In this document: piece by piece, positions 35,955 through 44,805 of the stretch
How positions within the stretch are numbered: the first letter of the stretch is position 1
Layout: every line of letters starts with the position of its first letter
Source of the DNA: Acidobacteriaceae bacterium
GTDB lineage: Bacteria > Acidobacteriota > Terriglobia > Terriglobales > Acidobacteriaceae
DNA: 64,000 nt
Direction of reading: 5' to 3'
NCBI GenBank assembly: GCA_003151335.1
Contig: PLXE01000112.1
Location: 69,555 to 133,554, forward strand
Translations under genes and position numbers: made by a program
Notes under the pieces: model-generated
What the model was told of the DNA's origin: nothing
What the model saw: the letters and a program-made list of their open reading frames with translations, nothing else
The model's database searches: none

Positions 35955-35984
35955 GTAATTGCTAACTGCTAACGGCTAATTGCT
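35955..35984. repeat. Heptamer array directly preceding the nuoL start
   Basis: Units taattgc, taactgc, taacggc, taattgc end exactly at the nuoL ATG. There is no Shine-Dalgarno-like sequence between array and start codon. Confidence 0.75.
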
Positions 35985-38114
35985 ATGTTTCTTGACCACA
36001 TCTGGTTGATTCCGCTGTTTCCCGCCATCGGCGCGGTTTGCATGTTCTTTTTTGGACGCAAGCTGTCGAAGCAGGCGGTGAACGGCATTTGCGTCGGCTT
36101 GGTTGTGCTGGCGTTCGCGTGGGCGTGTGTCGCCGTGTGGCAGTACACCGGATACAGCGCCGCCAATCCCGGCAAGCCCTTCGAGAAGGTGCTGTACACC
36201 TGGATGGGCACCGGCGATGCTTCACTGACCTACCCGATGCATGGCGGCCGGACGGCCGAATTCCGCGCCGATGCCGGCTTCCTGCTCGATCCCCTGTCCT
36301 GCATCTGGCTGCTGTTCGTGACCGGCGTGGGCATGCTGATCCATATCTATTCGATCGGCTACATGGGGCACGAAGGCGGCTACTACCGCTTCTTCGGGTA
36401 TATGAACCTGTTCATGTTCTCCATGCTGACACTCATCCTGGCGAACAACTACGCGGTGATGTTCGTGGGCTGGGAGGGCGTGGGCCTGTGCTCGTACCTG
36501 CTGATCGGCTTCTACTTCCAGCGCCACTCCGCATCGACGGCTGCCAACAAGGCATTCATCGTCAATCGCATCGGTGACGCGGGATTCATTCTGGGCATGT
36601 TCACCATCGCCTGGTACTTCGGCTCGATGCAGTACACCAAGGTCAACCTGCTGGCGCGCAGCGGGCAATTTCACATTGGCGATCCGGTGATCACCGCCGC
36701 CTGCCTGCTGCTGTTCGTCGGGGCCTGCGGCAAGTCGGCGCAGTTCCCGCTGTATGTCTGGCTGCCGGACGCGATGGAAGGCCCGACGCCGGTGTCGGCG
36801 CTGATCCATGCCGCGACCATGGTGACTGCTGGCGTGTACATGGTGGCGCGCTCCAATGCGCTGTTCGTGCTGGCGCCGAATGCGATGAAGACGGTCGCCA
36901 TCGTCGGCGCGCTGACGGCGATTTTCGCCGCGACCATCGCCCTGGTGCAGAACGACATCAAGCGCGTGCTGGCGTACTCGACGGTTTCGCAGTTGGGGTA
37001 CATGTTTCTGGCGCTCGGCGTGGGAGCGTTTGCCGCGGGCGTGTTCCACGTCTTTACCCATGCGTTCTTCAAAGCGCTGCTGTTCCTCGGGGCGGGCTCG
37101 GTGATTCACGCCATGAGCGGCCAACAGGAAATGCAGCACATGGGCGCGCTCGGTGGAAAGATCAAGACCACCTTCGGCACCATGTTGATTGCGACGCTGG
37201 CCATCGCCGGTATTCCGGGATTCGCCGGCTTCTTCTCCAAGGACGCCATCCTTTGGGAGACGTGGTCGCGCGAAGCGGGCGCGTACCGGTATCTGTGGTA
37301 CATCGCGTTTCTGACGGCGCTAATGACCTCGTTCTACATGTTCCGGCTGATCTACCTGACGTTCTTTGGCAAGCCCCGCATGAATCACGAGGTGGAGCAC
37401 CACATCCACGAATCGCCCAAGACGATGACGGTGCCGCTGGTCATCCTGGCGATCTGCTCGCTCGGGGCTGGTTACCTTGGCATGCCACACAGCTTGGGCG
37501 GATCGAACCGCTTCGAGAAGTTCCTCGAACCGGTGTTCGCCAAAGAAGCGGTGGTACTGGAAGAAGGTGGAAAGGCCGCGCAAGTGGCTGCCGGTGAGCA
37601 GCAGGTCGAGCACACCGATCCGATGGAGTACACGCTGATGTTCGCCTCGGTGGGAGCGGCGGTGGTGGGCTGGTTCCTGGCGCAGCGCGCCTACAAGAAG
37701 GCCGACAAAGGCTACAAAGAGCCGATCAATGAGATTTCACCGCGCTTCTATAAGACGCTTTTCCGCAAGTGGTACGTGGACGAGATCTACGACTGGGTGT
37801 TCACGGGCCGCAGGAAGGTGGGACCGGTGCGCCTGGGGGCAATGGGTCTGGGCGATGCCATGTGGAAGTTCGACGCCGAAGTGATTGACGGCGCGGTCAA
37901 CGGCGCAGGCTGGTCCACGCGCATGAGCGGCACCCTGTCGGTGCTATGGGACAAGTGGATCATTGACGGCCTGTTCGTAAACGGAGTGGCCATCGTGACG
38001 CGCCTGGCTTCGTATCCGGTGCGCCTGGTGCAGTGGGGCCTGGTGCAGTGGTACGCGCTGGTGATGGTCGCCGGATTAGTGGGATTTGTTTTTTATTACG
38101 TGATCAAGTGGTAG
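35985..38114 (+). CDS. nuoL: NADH-quinone oxidoreductase subunit L
   Basis: The distal antiporter-like proton-pumping subunit, 709 aa. MFVGWEGVGLCSYLLIGF, FGKSAQ-like CGKSAQFPLYVWLPDAMEGPTPVSALIHAATMVTAGVYM and AYSTVSQLGYMF are signature segments with their conserved Glu, Lys and His. The C-terminal lateral helix and final membrane segment (GFVFYYVIKW) are present. Length is slightly above the usual 610-690 aa, mostly in the loop near residue 520. No ribosome site: the heptamer array meets the ATG. Confidence 0.97.
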   Translation: MFLDHIWLIPLFPAIGAVCMFFFGRKLSKQAVNGICVGLVVLAFAWACVAVWQYTGYSAANPGKPFEKVLYTWMGTGDASLTYPMHGGRTAEFRADAGFLLDPLSCIWLLFVTGVGMLIHIYSIGYMGHEGGYYRFFGYMNLFMFSMLTLILANNYAVMFVGWEGVGLCSYLLIGFYFQRHSASTAANKAFIVNRIGDAGFILGMFTIAWYFGSMQYTKVNLLARSGQFHIGDPVITAACLLLFVGACGKSAQFPLYVWLPDAMEGPTPVSALIHAATMVTAGVYMVARSNALFVLAPNAMKTVAIVGALTAIFAATIALVQNDIKRVLAYSTVSQLGYMFLALGVGAFAAGVFHVFTHAFFKALLFLGAGSVIHAMSGQQEMQHMGALGGKIKTTFGTMLIATLAIAGIPGFAGFFSKDAILWETWSREAGAYRYLWYIAFLTALMTSFYMFRLIYLTFFGKPRMNHEVEHHIHESPKTMTVPLVILAICSLGAGYLGMPHSLGGSNRFEKFLEPVFAKEAVVLEEGGKAAQVAAGEQQVEHTDPMEYTLMFASVGAAVVGWFLAQRAYKKADKGYKEPINEISPRFYKTLFRKWYVDEIYDWVFTGRRKVGPVRLGAMGLGDAMWKFDAEVIDGAVNGAGWSTRMSGTLSVLWDKWIIDGLFVNGVAIVTRLASYPVRLVQWGLVQWYALVMVAGLVGFVFYYVIKW

Positions 38115-38175
38115 AGCCCACCCTCTCGCCAAAAGACGGCGACAAGGGTGGGGCACCCGTCGGATAGAGGGTTTG

Positions 38176-38209
38176 AGCTGAAAGCTGACGGCTGAAGGCT
38201 GAGAGCTAA
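38176..38209. repeat. Heptamer array before nuoM
   Basis: Units agctgaa, agctgac, ggctgaa, ggctgag, agctaaa, ending 4 bp before the nuoM ATG. A third sequence variant of the period-7 arrays. No clear Shine-Dalgarno lies between it and the start. Confidence 0.7.
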
Positions 38210-38213
38210 ATAA

Positions 38214-39938
38214 ATGTACAACCATATTCTTTCGATAATTTTATTCACGCCGCTGGTGGGCGCAGTTCTCCTCATGCTGGTGCCGAAGGAGAACAAGGAC
38301 GCCATCCGCTGGATCGGCAACATCTTCGGCTTCCTGGGATTTGCGGTTTCGTTGCCGCTGATTCCGTGGTTCTGGGCGCTGAAGGACCGCGCCGGCTTCC
38401 AGTTTGTCGAGGGTGCACCCAACAACTGGATTCCGTCCATCGGCTCCGGCTACGTGATCGGCATCGACGGCATTTCGTTCCTGCTCATCATGCTGACGAC
38501 GCTGCTCGGGGCCATCTCGATTCTGTCGTCGTGGAACGCCATCCAGGAGCGGGTGAAGGAATACTACGTTTGGTTCCTGGTATTGCAGACGGGCATGCTC
38601 GGCGTCTTCATGGCCAACGACATGTTCCTGTTCTTCGTTTTCTGGGAAGCCATGCTGGTGCCGATGTACCTGCTGATAGGCATCTGGGGCGGACCGCGCA
38701 AGCTTTACGCCGCGATCAAGTTTTTCCTGTACACGTTGTTCGGCTCGGTGCTGATGCTGCTCGGCATTCTGTTCCTCTATTTCCATCACCACACCCTGAC
38801 CGGCGTGTACACCTTCTACCTGCCGGATCTCTACGCCACCGCGCCGAAGATCGGCGGGCATGCGGCCATCTGGCTGTTCTTTGCGTTCTTTGTCGGCTTT
38901 GCTATCAAGGTGCCGATGTTCCCGTTTCACACCTGGCTGCCCGATGCGCACGTGGAAGCGCCCACCGCAGGCTCCGTGATTCTGGCGGGCGTTCTGCTGA
39001 AGATGGGGACGTACGGCTTGATCCGCTTCTCGCTGCCGTTCTTCCCGGCGGTCGCGATGACGCCGTGGGTGCGTCAGTTCGTGATTGTGCTTTCGCTGAT
39101 CGCCATCATCTACGGCGCGCTGGTTTCGCTGATGCAGAAAGACATGAAGAAGCTGGTGGCGTACTCGTCGGTCAGCCACCTTGGCTTCTGCACCCTGGGA
39201 ATCTTCGCTCTCAGCCCGCTGGGCCTGAGCGGCTCGGTGCTGCAACAGATCAACCACGGCATCTCCACCGGCGCGCTGTTCTTGATTGTGGGCATCCTGT
39301 ACGAACGCCGCCACACGCGCGAGATCGCGGAGTACGGCGGCATCTCCAACGTGATGCCGGTGTACGCCACGATCACTCTCATCATGTTCATGTCTTCGAT
39401 GGGACTGCCGCTGCTCAACGGGTTCGTCGGCGAGTTCACCATCCTGCAGGGCACGTTCATGGAGAACAAGGTTTGGGCGGCCTGGGCCGTGCCGGGAGTG
39501 ATTCTGGCCGCGGCGTACCTGCTGTGGCTGTACCAGCGCGTGTTCTTCGGCCCAGTGAACAATCCGAAAAATGAGAAGCTGCTTGATCTTTCGGGAAGGG
39601 AACTGGCCACGTTTATTCCGCTGGTGATCGTCGCTTTCTGGATCGGGTTGTATCCCAAGCCGTTCTTCCAGATTCTCGCGACTCCGGTCAACAACCTGGT
39701 CGCAACCGTGCGCCCTGATTATCCGGGACTGGCTAAGCCAATGCTTGCGGCCCAGCCGGTAAATCCGAATCCGGAGGCGGCGACTCCGCTGCCTGAACCT
39801 CCTAAAGCGCCAGAGACGCAGAAGCCAGCAACCCCCGGAGACGGGCAGAAACCCGGAGTGGCGACGAAGCAGAAGCCCGCTCCCGTGAATACGGCCAAAG
39901 CCAATTTAGCGGCGGCTCCGGCCGCACTCGGCAAGTGA
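38214..39938 (+). CDS. nuoM: NADH-quinone oxidoreductase subunit M, with Pro/Ala tail
   Basis: An antiporter-like proton-pumping subunit, 574 aa. VFWEAMLVPMYLLIGIWGG, VPMFPFHTWLPDAHVEAPTAGSVILAGVLLKMGTYGLIRF and AYSSVSHLGFCTLGIF are diagnostic. After the last membrane helix the product continues with about 65 residues rich in Pro, Ala, Lys and Thr (KAPETQKPATPGDGQKPG...), absent from ordinary NuoM (near 500 aa) and likely cytoplasmic or periplasmic disordered tail. nuoN follows 10 bp later. Confidence 0.96.
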   Translation: MYNHILSIILFTPLVGAVLLMLVPKENKDAIRWIGNIFGFLGFAVSLPLIPWFWALKDRAGFQFVEGAPNNWIPSIGSGYVIGIDGISFLLIMLTTLLGAISILSSWNAIQERVKEYYVWFLVLQTGMLGVFMANDMFLFFVFWEAMLVPMYLLIGIWGGPRKLYAAIKFFLYTLFGSVLMLLGILFLYFHHHTLTGVYTFYLPDLYATAPKIGGHAAIWLFFAFFVGFAIKVPMFPFHTWLPDAHVEAPTAGSVILAGVLLKMGTYGLIRFSLPFFPAVAMTPWVRQFVIVLSLIAIIYGALVSLMQKDMKKLVAYSSVSHLGFCTLGIFALSPLGLSGSVLQQINHGISTGALFLIVGILYERRHTREIAEYGGISNVMPVYATITLIMFMSSMGLPLLNGFVGEFTILQGTFMENKVWAAWAVPGVILAAAYLLWLYQRVFFGPVNNPKNEKLLDLSGRELATFIPLVIVAFWIGLYPKPFFQILATPVNNLVATVRPDYPGLAKPMLAAQPVNPNPEAATPLPEPPKAPETQKPATPGDGQKPGVATKQKPAPVNTAKANLAAAPAALGK

Positions 39939-39948
39939 GGATGAACTA

Positions 39949-41505
39949 GTGACCACCTCGCTGACAACGTTTTCCTTGTCTTACTCAAGCACCGACTACC
40001 TGCTCGCCTTGCCGATGCTGCTGCTGACGGTGTTCGCGCTCGGCATCCTGATGATCGACCTGATGCTGCCGCAGCAGTGGAAGCGGGTGAACGCCATCAC
40101 CGCGTTGATCGGCGTGGCGTTTTCGTCGGTCGCGGTGGTCAAGCTCCATCTGGTCTATCACGCCGCGGAAAAGCAAGGCATCGCAATCGCGACCTTTACA
40201 GGCTTCATGGGCTCGCTGGTCGTCGATCGCTTTGCCATCTATTTCTTCTATCTGTTCCTGATGGGCGCCGGCATCGCCATCCTGATGTCCATGCGTTATC
40301 TCGAGATCGAGCACGAGAGCCACGGCGAGTTCTACGCGCTCATGCTTCTGTCGGTGGTCGGAATGATGTGCATGGCCGCCGGCTATGACATCGTGCTGAT
40401 CTTTATTGGCCTGGAGCTGATGGCCATCTCGACCTACGTGCTGGTGGGCTTTTTGCGGCGCGATAAGCGGTCGAATGAAGCTGCGTTGAAGTACTTGCTG
40501 CTCGGCGCATTTTCGTCGGGAATCTTCGCGTACGGCCTGTCGCTTTTCTACGGCCTGACTGGCAGCACCAACCTGGGGCAGATTGCGCAGAAGTTGCAGG
40601 AAGTGATCGCCACCCGGCCGAACGATCCCGTGGTCATCTTTGCGCTGCTGACCACCACCACCGGACTGCTGTTTAAGATTGCGGCGGTGCCCTTTCACCA
40701 GTGGGCACCCGACGCGTACGAAGGGGCGCCTACCAGCATTACCGGGTTCATGTCGGTGGCGGTGAAGTCGGCCGCATGGGCGATGCTGCTGCGCATCTTC
40801 CTCTTCGGACTTTATCCCCTGCGCTCGATGTATGTGCCACTGCTGATCTTCGTTGCCATTGCGACCATGACCGGCGGCAACCTGGCGGCGATCACGCAGG
40901 ACAACCTGAAGCGGCTGCTGGCGTACTCCTCCATCGCTCACGTCGGCTACATGCTGCTGGGGCTGATCGCCAGCGACGGCCAAACCAATTCCACCGGCAT
41001 CATGGCGATTATGATTTACCTGCTGGTGTACACCTTCATGAACCTGGGGGCGTTCGCGGTGATCACGTCGCTACGGCGGCGCAATATCATCGGCGACACG
41101 GTCGATGACATCGCCGGGCTGTACTTCAAGGCGCCGACGGAAGCCATCCTGATGCTGATCTTCCTGCTCTCGCTGGCTGGGATTCCGCCTCTGGCGGGCT
41201 TCTGGGGTAAGTACTTCATCTTCCTGGCGCTCATTCAGACCGGCCATTACGCGCTGGCTGCCATCGGCGTACTCTATTCGGTGGTGGGCCTCTACTATTA
41301 CATGCGCATTGCCAATTCGATGCTGATGCGCCAGCCCATCGACGCAGAACCGGTGCATACGCGCCCGGCGATGCGCTTGGCGTTGACCATCACCGCAGCA
41401 GGCACAGTAGTTATCGGGCTCTTTCCGAACTTCTTTATCAATGTTACGAACTGGTCTCTGGGATTGGTGCAGGGCACGCAACACATGGCGGGGATGTTGC
41501 GGTGA
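39949..41505 (+). CDS. nuoN: NADH-quinone oxidoreductase subunit N
   Basis: The third antiporter-like subunit, 518 aa. GLELMAISTYVLVGFLRRDKRSNEAALKYLLLGAFSSG, FKIAAVPFHQWAPDAYEGAPTSITGFMSVAVKSAAWAMLLR and AYSSIAHVGYMLLGL are typical NuoN motifs with conserved Glu and Lys. The start is GTG 39949 with TGAGGA upstream. It ends the nuo cluster; the acyl-CoA dehydrogenase follows 47 bp later. Confidence 0.97.
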   Translation: MTTSLTTFSLSYSSTDYLLALPMLLLTVFALGILMIDLMLPQQWKRVNAITALIGVAFSSVAVVKLHLVYHAAEKQGIAIATFTGFMGSLVVDRFAIYFFYLFLMGAGIAILMSMRYLEIEHESHGEFYALMLLSVVGMMCMAAGYDIVLIFIGLELMAISTYVLVGFLRRDKRSNEAALKYLLLGAFSSGIFAYGLSLFYGLTGSTNLGQIAQKLQEVIATRPNDPVVIFALLTTTTGLLFKIAAVPFHQWAPDAYEGAPTSITGFMSVAVKSAAWAMLLRIFLFGLYPLRSMYVPLLIFVAIATMTGGNLAAITQDNLKRLLAYSSIAHVGYMLLGLIASDGQTNSTGIMAIMIYLLVYTFMNLGAFAVITSLRRRNIIGDTVDDIAGLYFKAPTEAILMLIFLLSLAGIPPLAGFWGKYFIFLALIQTGHYALAAIGVLYSVVGLYYYMRIANSMLMRQPIDAEPVHTRPAMRLALTITAAGTVVIGLFPNFFINVTNWSLGLVQGTQHMAGMLR

Positions 41506-41552
41506 TTTGAAGGGGTGGGTGGGGCACGCCTTCCACGATTTGGAGGAACGGT

Positions 41553-42695
41553 TTGGATTTCCAGCTCTCGGACGAACAACTGCAATTAAAGAAAATGGTG
41601 CGCGACTTTGCGGAGCGCGAGATTGCACCCAACGTGATGAAGTGGGACGAACCCGGTACCTTCCCGCTGGAGACCGTCAAGGAACTGGGTAAGCTGGGCC
41701 TGATGGGTACCATTTTCCCCACTGAGTACGGCGGCGCCGGCATGGGCTACATCGAGTACGTCACCGCCGTCGAAGAACTCTCGCGCGTGGATGGCTCCGT
41801 GGGCATCATCGTGGCCGCGCATACTTCGCTGTGCTCGAATCACATCTTCATTGCCGGCAACGAAGAGCAGAGGCGGAAATACGTTCCCAAGCTGGCCACC
41901 GGTGAATTCATCGGCGCGTGGGGCCTGACCGAGCCAGGCGCAGGCTCGGATGCGGGCGGCGCGCGCTGCTCGGCTGTGCGGCGGGGTAAGAACTGGGTGC
42001 TGAACGGCACTAAAACGTTCATCACCAATGGCCGTTACGCTGACGCGGCGGTGGTGGTTGCGGTGACCGATAAGACGGCGCACACCCACGGGCTGTCGGC
42101 GTTCGTGGTGGAGAAAGGCACCAAGGGGTTCCGCGCTGGCAAGAAGGAAAACAAACTGGGTCTGCGGGCCAGCGACACCTCGGAGTTGATCTTCGAAGAC
42201 TGCGAACTTCCTGCCGAGAACCTGCTAGGCCAGGAAGGCCACGGATTCGTTGACGCGATGAAAGTTCTGGACGGGGGCCGCATCTCCATCGCGGCGCTGG
42301 CGCTGGGCATCGCCCAAGGCGCGTATGAAGCAGCGCTGAAGTATTCCAAGGAACGCAAGCAGTTCGGCCAGCCGATCAGCCAGTTCCAGGCAATCGCGTT
42401 CAAGCTTGCCGACCTGGCAACGGAAATTGATGCCGCCCGCCTGCTGACCCATCGCGCGGCCGCGATGAAAGATGCCGGCATGAAGACCACGCTGGAGTCT
42501 TCCATGGCCAAGCTGTATGCCAGCGAGGTCGCGGTGAAGTGCGCCAACGAAGGAGTGCAGATTCACGGCGGTTACGGATTCATCAAGGACTATCCCGCCG
42601 AGAAGTTTTACCGCGACGTCAAACTCTGCACCATCGGCGAAGGCACCAGCGAAATTCAGCGGTTGGTCATCGCCCGCCAGATCCTGAAGGACTGA
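41553..42695 (+). CDS. Acyl-CoA dehydrogenase (short-chain type)
   Basis: A FAD-dependent acyl-CoA dehydrogenase, 380 aa. Motifs: [16 protein letters not shown] (FAD/substrate), [65 protein letters not shown], and the catalytic E363 in [13 protein letters not shown]. These resemble butyryl-CoA dehydrogenases. The start is TTG 41553 with TTGGAGG upstream; no ATG fits. It follows nuoN closely on the same strand. Electrons would go to ETF, whose genes are not here. Confidence 0.94.
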   Translation: MDFQLSDEQLQLKKMVRDFAEREIAPNVMKWDEPGTFPLETVKELGKLGLMGTIFPTEYGGAGMGYIEYVTAVEELSRVDGSVGIIVAAHTSLCSNHIFIAGNEEQRRKYVPKLATGEFIGAWGLTEPGAGSDAGGARCSAVRRGKNWVLNGTKTFITNGRYADAAVVVAVTDKTAHTHGLSAFVVEKGTKGFRAGKKENKLGLRASDTSELIFEDCELPAENLLGQEGHGFVDAMKVLDGGRISIAALALGIAQGAYEAALKYSKERKQFGQPISQFQAIAFKLADLATEIDAARLLTHRAAAMKDAGMKTTLESSMAKLYASEVAVKCANEGVQIHGGYGFIKDYPAEKFYRDVKLCTIGEGTSEIQRLVIARQILKD

Positions 42696-42738
42696 CGGCC
42701 CCGCAAGTTGCCTGAGCCTATATATTGGCTTTGCGCCC

Positions 42739-43788
42739 ATGCTCATTCGCGAACAGGTTGCTCTGGCCCCCTTCACCACGCTCGGCGTGGGTGGCCCGGC
42801 GCGCTATTTCGTCGAGGTCCACAGTGAAGCCGAGGTGATCGAAGGGGTAGAGTTTGCCCGCTCGCGTCAGTTGCCACTGTTCGTGCTTGGCGGGGGCAGC
42901 AACCTCGTTATCGCCGATGAAGGCTTCGCCGGCTTGGTGCTCAAGGTCGCGATCTCCAGCTTGTCGAGTCCCACGCCCCCGCATGAAAACGTGATTTTCA
43001 CGGCCGGTGCGGGCCTGGATTGGGACACGCTGGTGGCACAGTCCGTGGACGCCAACTGCGCCGGGTTGGAGTGCCTGAGCGGGATTCCGGGCACGGTCGG
43101 CGGCACCCCGGTGCAGAATGTCGGCGCCTATGGCCAGGAGGTCTCGGAGACTATTCGCGAGGTGAGAGTTCTCGACTTGCGGTCTTTGCAAGTCCAGATT
43201 CTCTCTAACGCGGAGTGCGGTTTCACCTACCGCACCAGCATCTTCAATACGACGGATCGCGATCGTTACATCATCTTGCAAGTATCGTTCGCGTTGCAGC
43301 ACGGTGGTAAGCCGAGTATTCGTTACGCCGACCTGCAGAAGTTCTTCGCGACGTATGCCGGCGATCCGACTCTGGTGGAAGTCAGAGCAGCGGTACGGGA
43401 AATCCGCCACCGCAAGGCCATGCTCATCGTTCCCGGCGATGAGGATGCGCGCAGCGCCGGATCGTTCTTCAAGAATCCCATCGTGTCGCAGTCTTTCTTC
43501 GAGGAGTTGGTGGCGCATGTGGAGTTACGCGGACTGCAACTGCCCAGCTATCCTGCCCACGACGGCTTTCGCAAGCTGCCCGCCGCCTGGCTGGTCGAGC
43601 ACGCCGGATTCTCCAAGGGCTACGGCAAAGGTGCGGCGGGTATCTCGCGGCGGCACGCGTTGGCAATCGTCAACCGCGGCGGCGCCACCGCGGCCGACAT
43701 CATCGCCCTGAAAGACGAAATTCAAGCCGGCGTCCTAAAGGAGTTTGGAATAGAGCTACAACCCGAGCCGGTTCTGGTGGGATTTTGA
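42739..43788 (+). CDS. murB: UDP-N-acetylenolpyruvoylglucosamine reductase
   Basis: MurB reduces UDP-GlcNAc-enolpyruvate to UDP-MurNAc with NADPH and FAD in peptidoglycan synthesis. The 349-aa length and the insert AGDPTLVEVRAAVREIRHRKAML indicate the type I (E. coli-like) form. FAD motif LGGGSNLVIADEG, SGIPGTVGGTPVQNVGAYGQEV, FTYRTSIF (Tyr/Arg), SAGSFFKNPIVS (catalytic Ser) and LQPEPVLVGF (catalytic Glu) are intact. It stands apart from other mur genes. Confidence 0.97.
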   Translation: MLIREQVALAPFTTLGVGGPARYFVEVHSEAEVIEGVEFARSRQLPLFVLGGGSNLVIADEGFAGLVLKVAISSLSSPTPPHENVIFTAGAGLDWDTLVAQSVDANCAGLECLSGIPGTVGGTPVQNVGAYGQEVSETIREVRVLDLRSLQVQILSNAECGFTYRTSIFNTTDRDRYIILQVSFALQHGGKPSIRYADLQKFFATYAGDPTLVEVRAAVREIRHRKAMLIVPGDEDARSAGSFFKNPIVSQSFFEELVAHVELRGLQLPSYPAHDGFRKLPAAWLVEHAGFSKGYGKGAAGISRRHALAIVNRGGATAADIIALKDEIQAGVLKEFGIELQPEPVLVGF

Positions 43789-43902
43789 GCGCTGTGGTTA
43801 TGGTTAGCCTGCCTGGACGGATTAAACAAACGGATTCGACCGGACCACGAACGACGCGAATGACGCGCAAACCGCCTTCCGCGTGATCCGAGGTGGATTT
43901 AG

Positions 43903-44358
43903 TTACGCCGCTTTTCGATTTTGCCGCAGGGTGCGAACGCGATCGAGCGTTCTGGCAATTGTCTGCTGCTGAATCCTTATGGTCTCGAGAATATCGTCGG
44001 GAAGTTTATTGTCGTTGGCGTACTTCTGGTAGCGATGTTTGGCGTAGCTGTCGCCGGTTTCCATGGACGACAGAATGGAATCGTCGCCCTCGCCCAGGTT
44101 CGCCTTCAGGTCGGTCCTGCCACGCTGAATCGCGCCCTTCACGCTGCCGGAGCGGTCGACGTTCCCCTTGCCCAGCCGCACCGCGTAACTCTCCAAATCT
44201 CCCGCGAACTTGGCCCGCGCCAGACCCACCGAATCCAGGAACCTGCGTAGCTGCGGGTCCTTCGCATGTTCACCGCCGTCGTGGTAGCCGCTTTGCCCAT
44301 CGCGGGCAACTGCAATCAAGTCTTCTAATGCATCTACAACATATTTTTGGTTAGCCAC
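43903..44358 (-). CDS. PA2169/DUF2383-type four-helix-bundle protein
   Basis: A soluble 151-aa helical protein: YVVDALEDLIAVARDGQSGYHDGGEHAKDPQLRRFLDSVGLARAKFAGDLE, with further helices to the C-terminus. This is the DUF2383 pattern (ferritin-like four-helix bundle), though the usual metal-ligand Glu/His set is not obvious. Often stress-induced in relatives; role unknown. The ATG at 44358 has GGGAGATGAAGA upstream. Confidence 0.8.
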   Translation of the reverse strand: MANQKYVVDALEDLIAVARDGQSGYHDGGEHAKDPQLRRFLDSVGLARAKFAGDLESYAVRLGKGNVDRSGSVKGAIQRGRTDLKANLGEGDDSILSSMETGDSYAKHRYQKYANDNKLPDDILETIRIQQQTIARTLDRVRTLRQNRKAA

Positions 44359-44492
44359 TCTTCATCTCCCATAAGTTCTCGCCCCTGATTGGACGGCGAA
44401 GAGGCGCGAGGGTTTGCAATGAAGCGGAGAGGGAAACGCGCAGGATGTTGTGAAAGCAAACTTTCTTTTCGCGATCTGCGATACTCTACGGT

Positions 44493-44801
44493 GTGAACGT
44501 GAATAGGGACATGACGTTCGATGACTTCCGCGAATCGTTGCAGCGTGACGGTCCGCCACGTGCGCTGGATCATGCGCTCACGGCCTTGTGGTGGGACGCG
44601 AAGGGAGATTGGAAGACGGCCCACGAATCGGCGCAGCAGGACGAAAGTCCCCGCGCCGCGTGGGTCCACGCCTATCTTCATCGCAAGGAAGGCGACTCCT
44701 CCAATGCCCTCTATTGGTACGGGCACGCCGGCAAAGAGCCTCCGCAAAGCTCGCTGGAGCACGAGTGGCGCGAAATCATCAAGGCGCTGCTGGCAGAATA
44801 G
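44493..44801 (+). CDS. Small conserved hypothetical protein
   Basis: A 102-aa soluble protein with Trp- and Tyr-rich helices (LTALWWDAKGDWKTAHES, AAWVHAYLHRKEGDSSNALYWYGHAG), resembling a short TPR-like helical hairpin. I recognise the pattern from other bacterial genomes as a small conserved family without assigned function. GTG 44493 is used; ATG 44511 (MTFDDFRESLQ) with AGGG just upstream is also likely. It converges with the VPS10-type gene 4 bp away. Confidence 0.6.
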   Translation: MNVNRDMTFDDFRESLQRDGPPRALDHALTALWWDAKGDWKTAHESAQQDESPRAAWVHAYLHRKEGDSSNALYWYGHAGKEPPQSSLEHEWREIIKALLAE

Positions 44802-44805
44802 CCTT

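Noticed and set aside
6471..38209. Heptamer arrays considered as CRISPR
   Set aside because: Units are 7 bp, directly abutting, degenerate and without spacers; no cas genes in the window.
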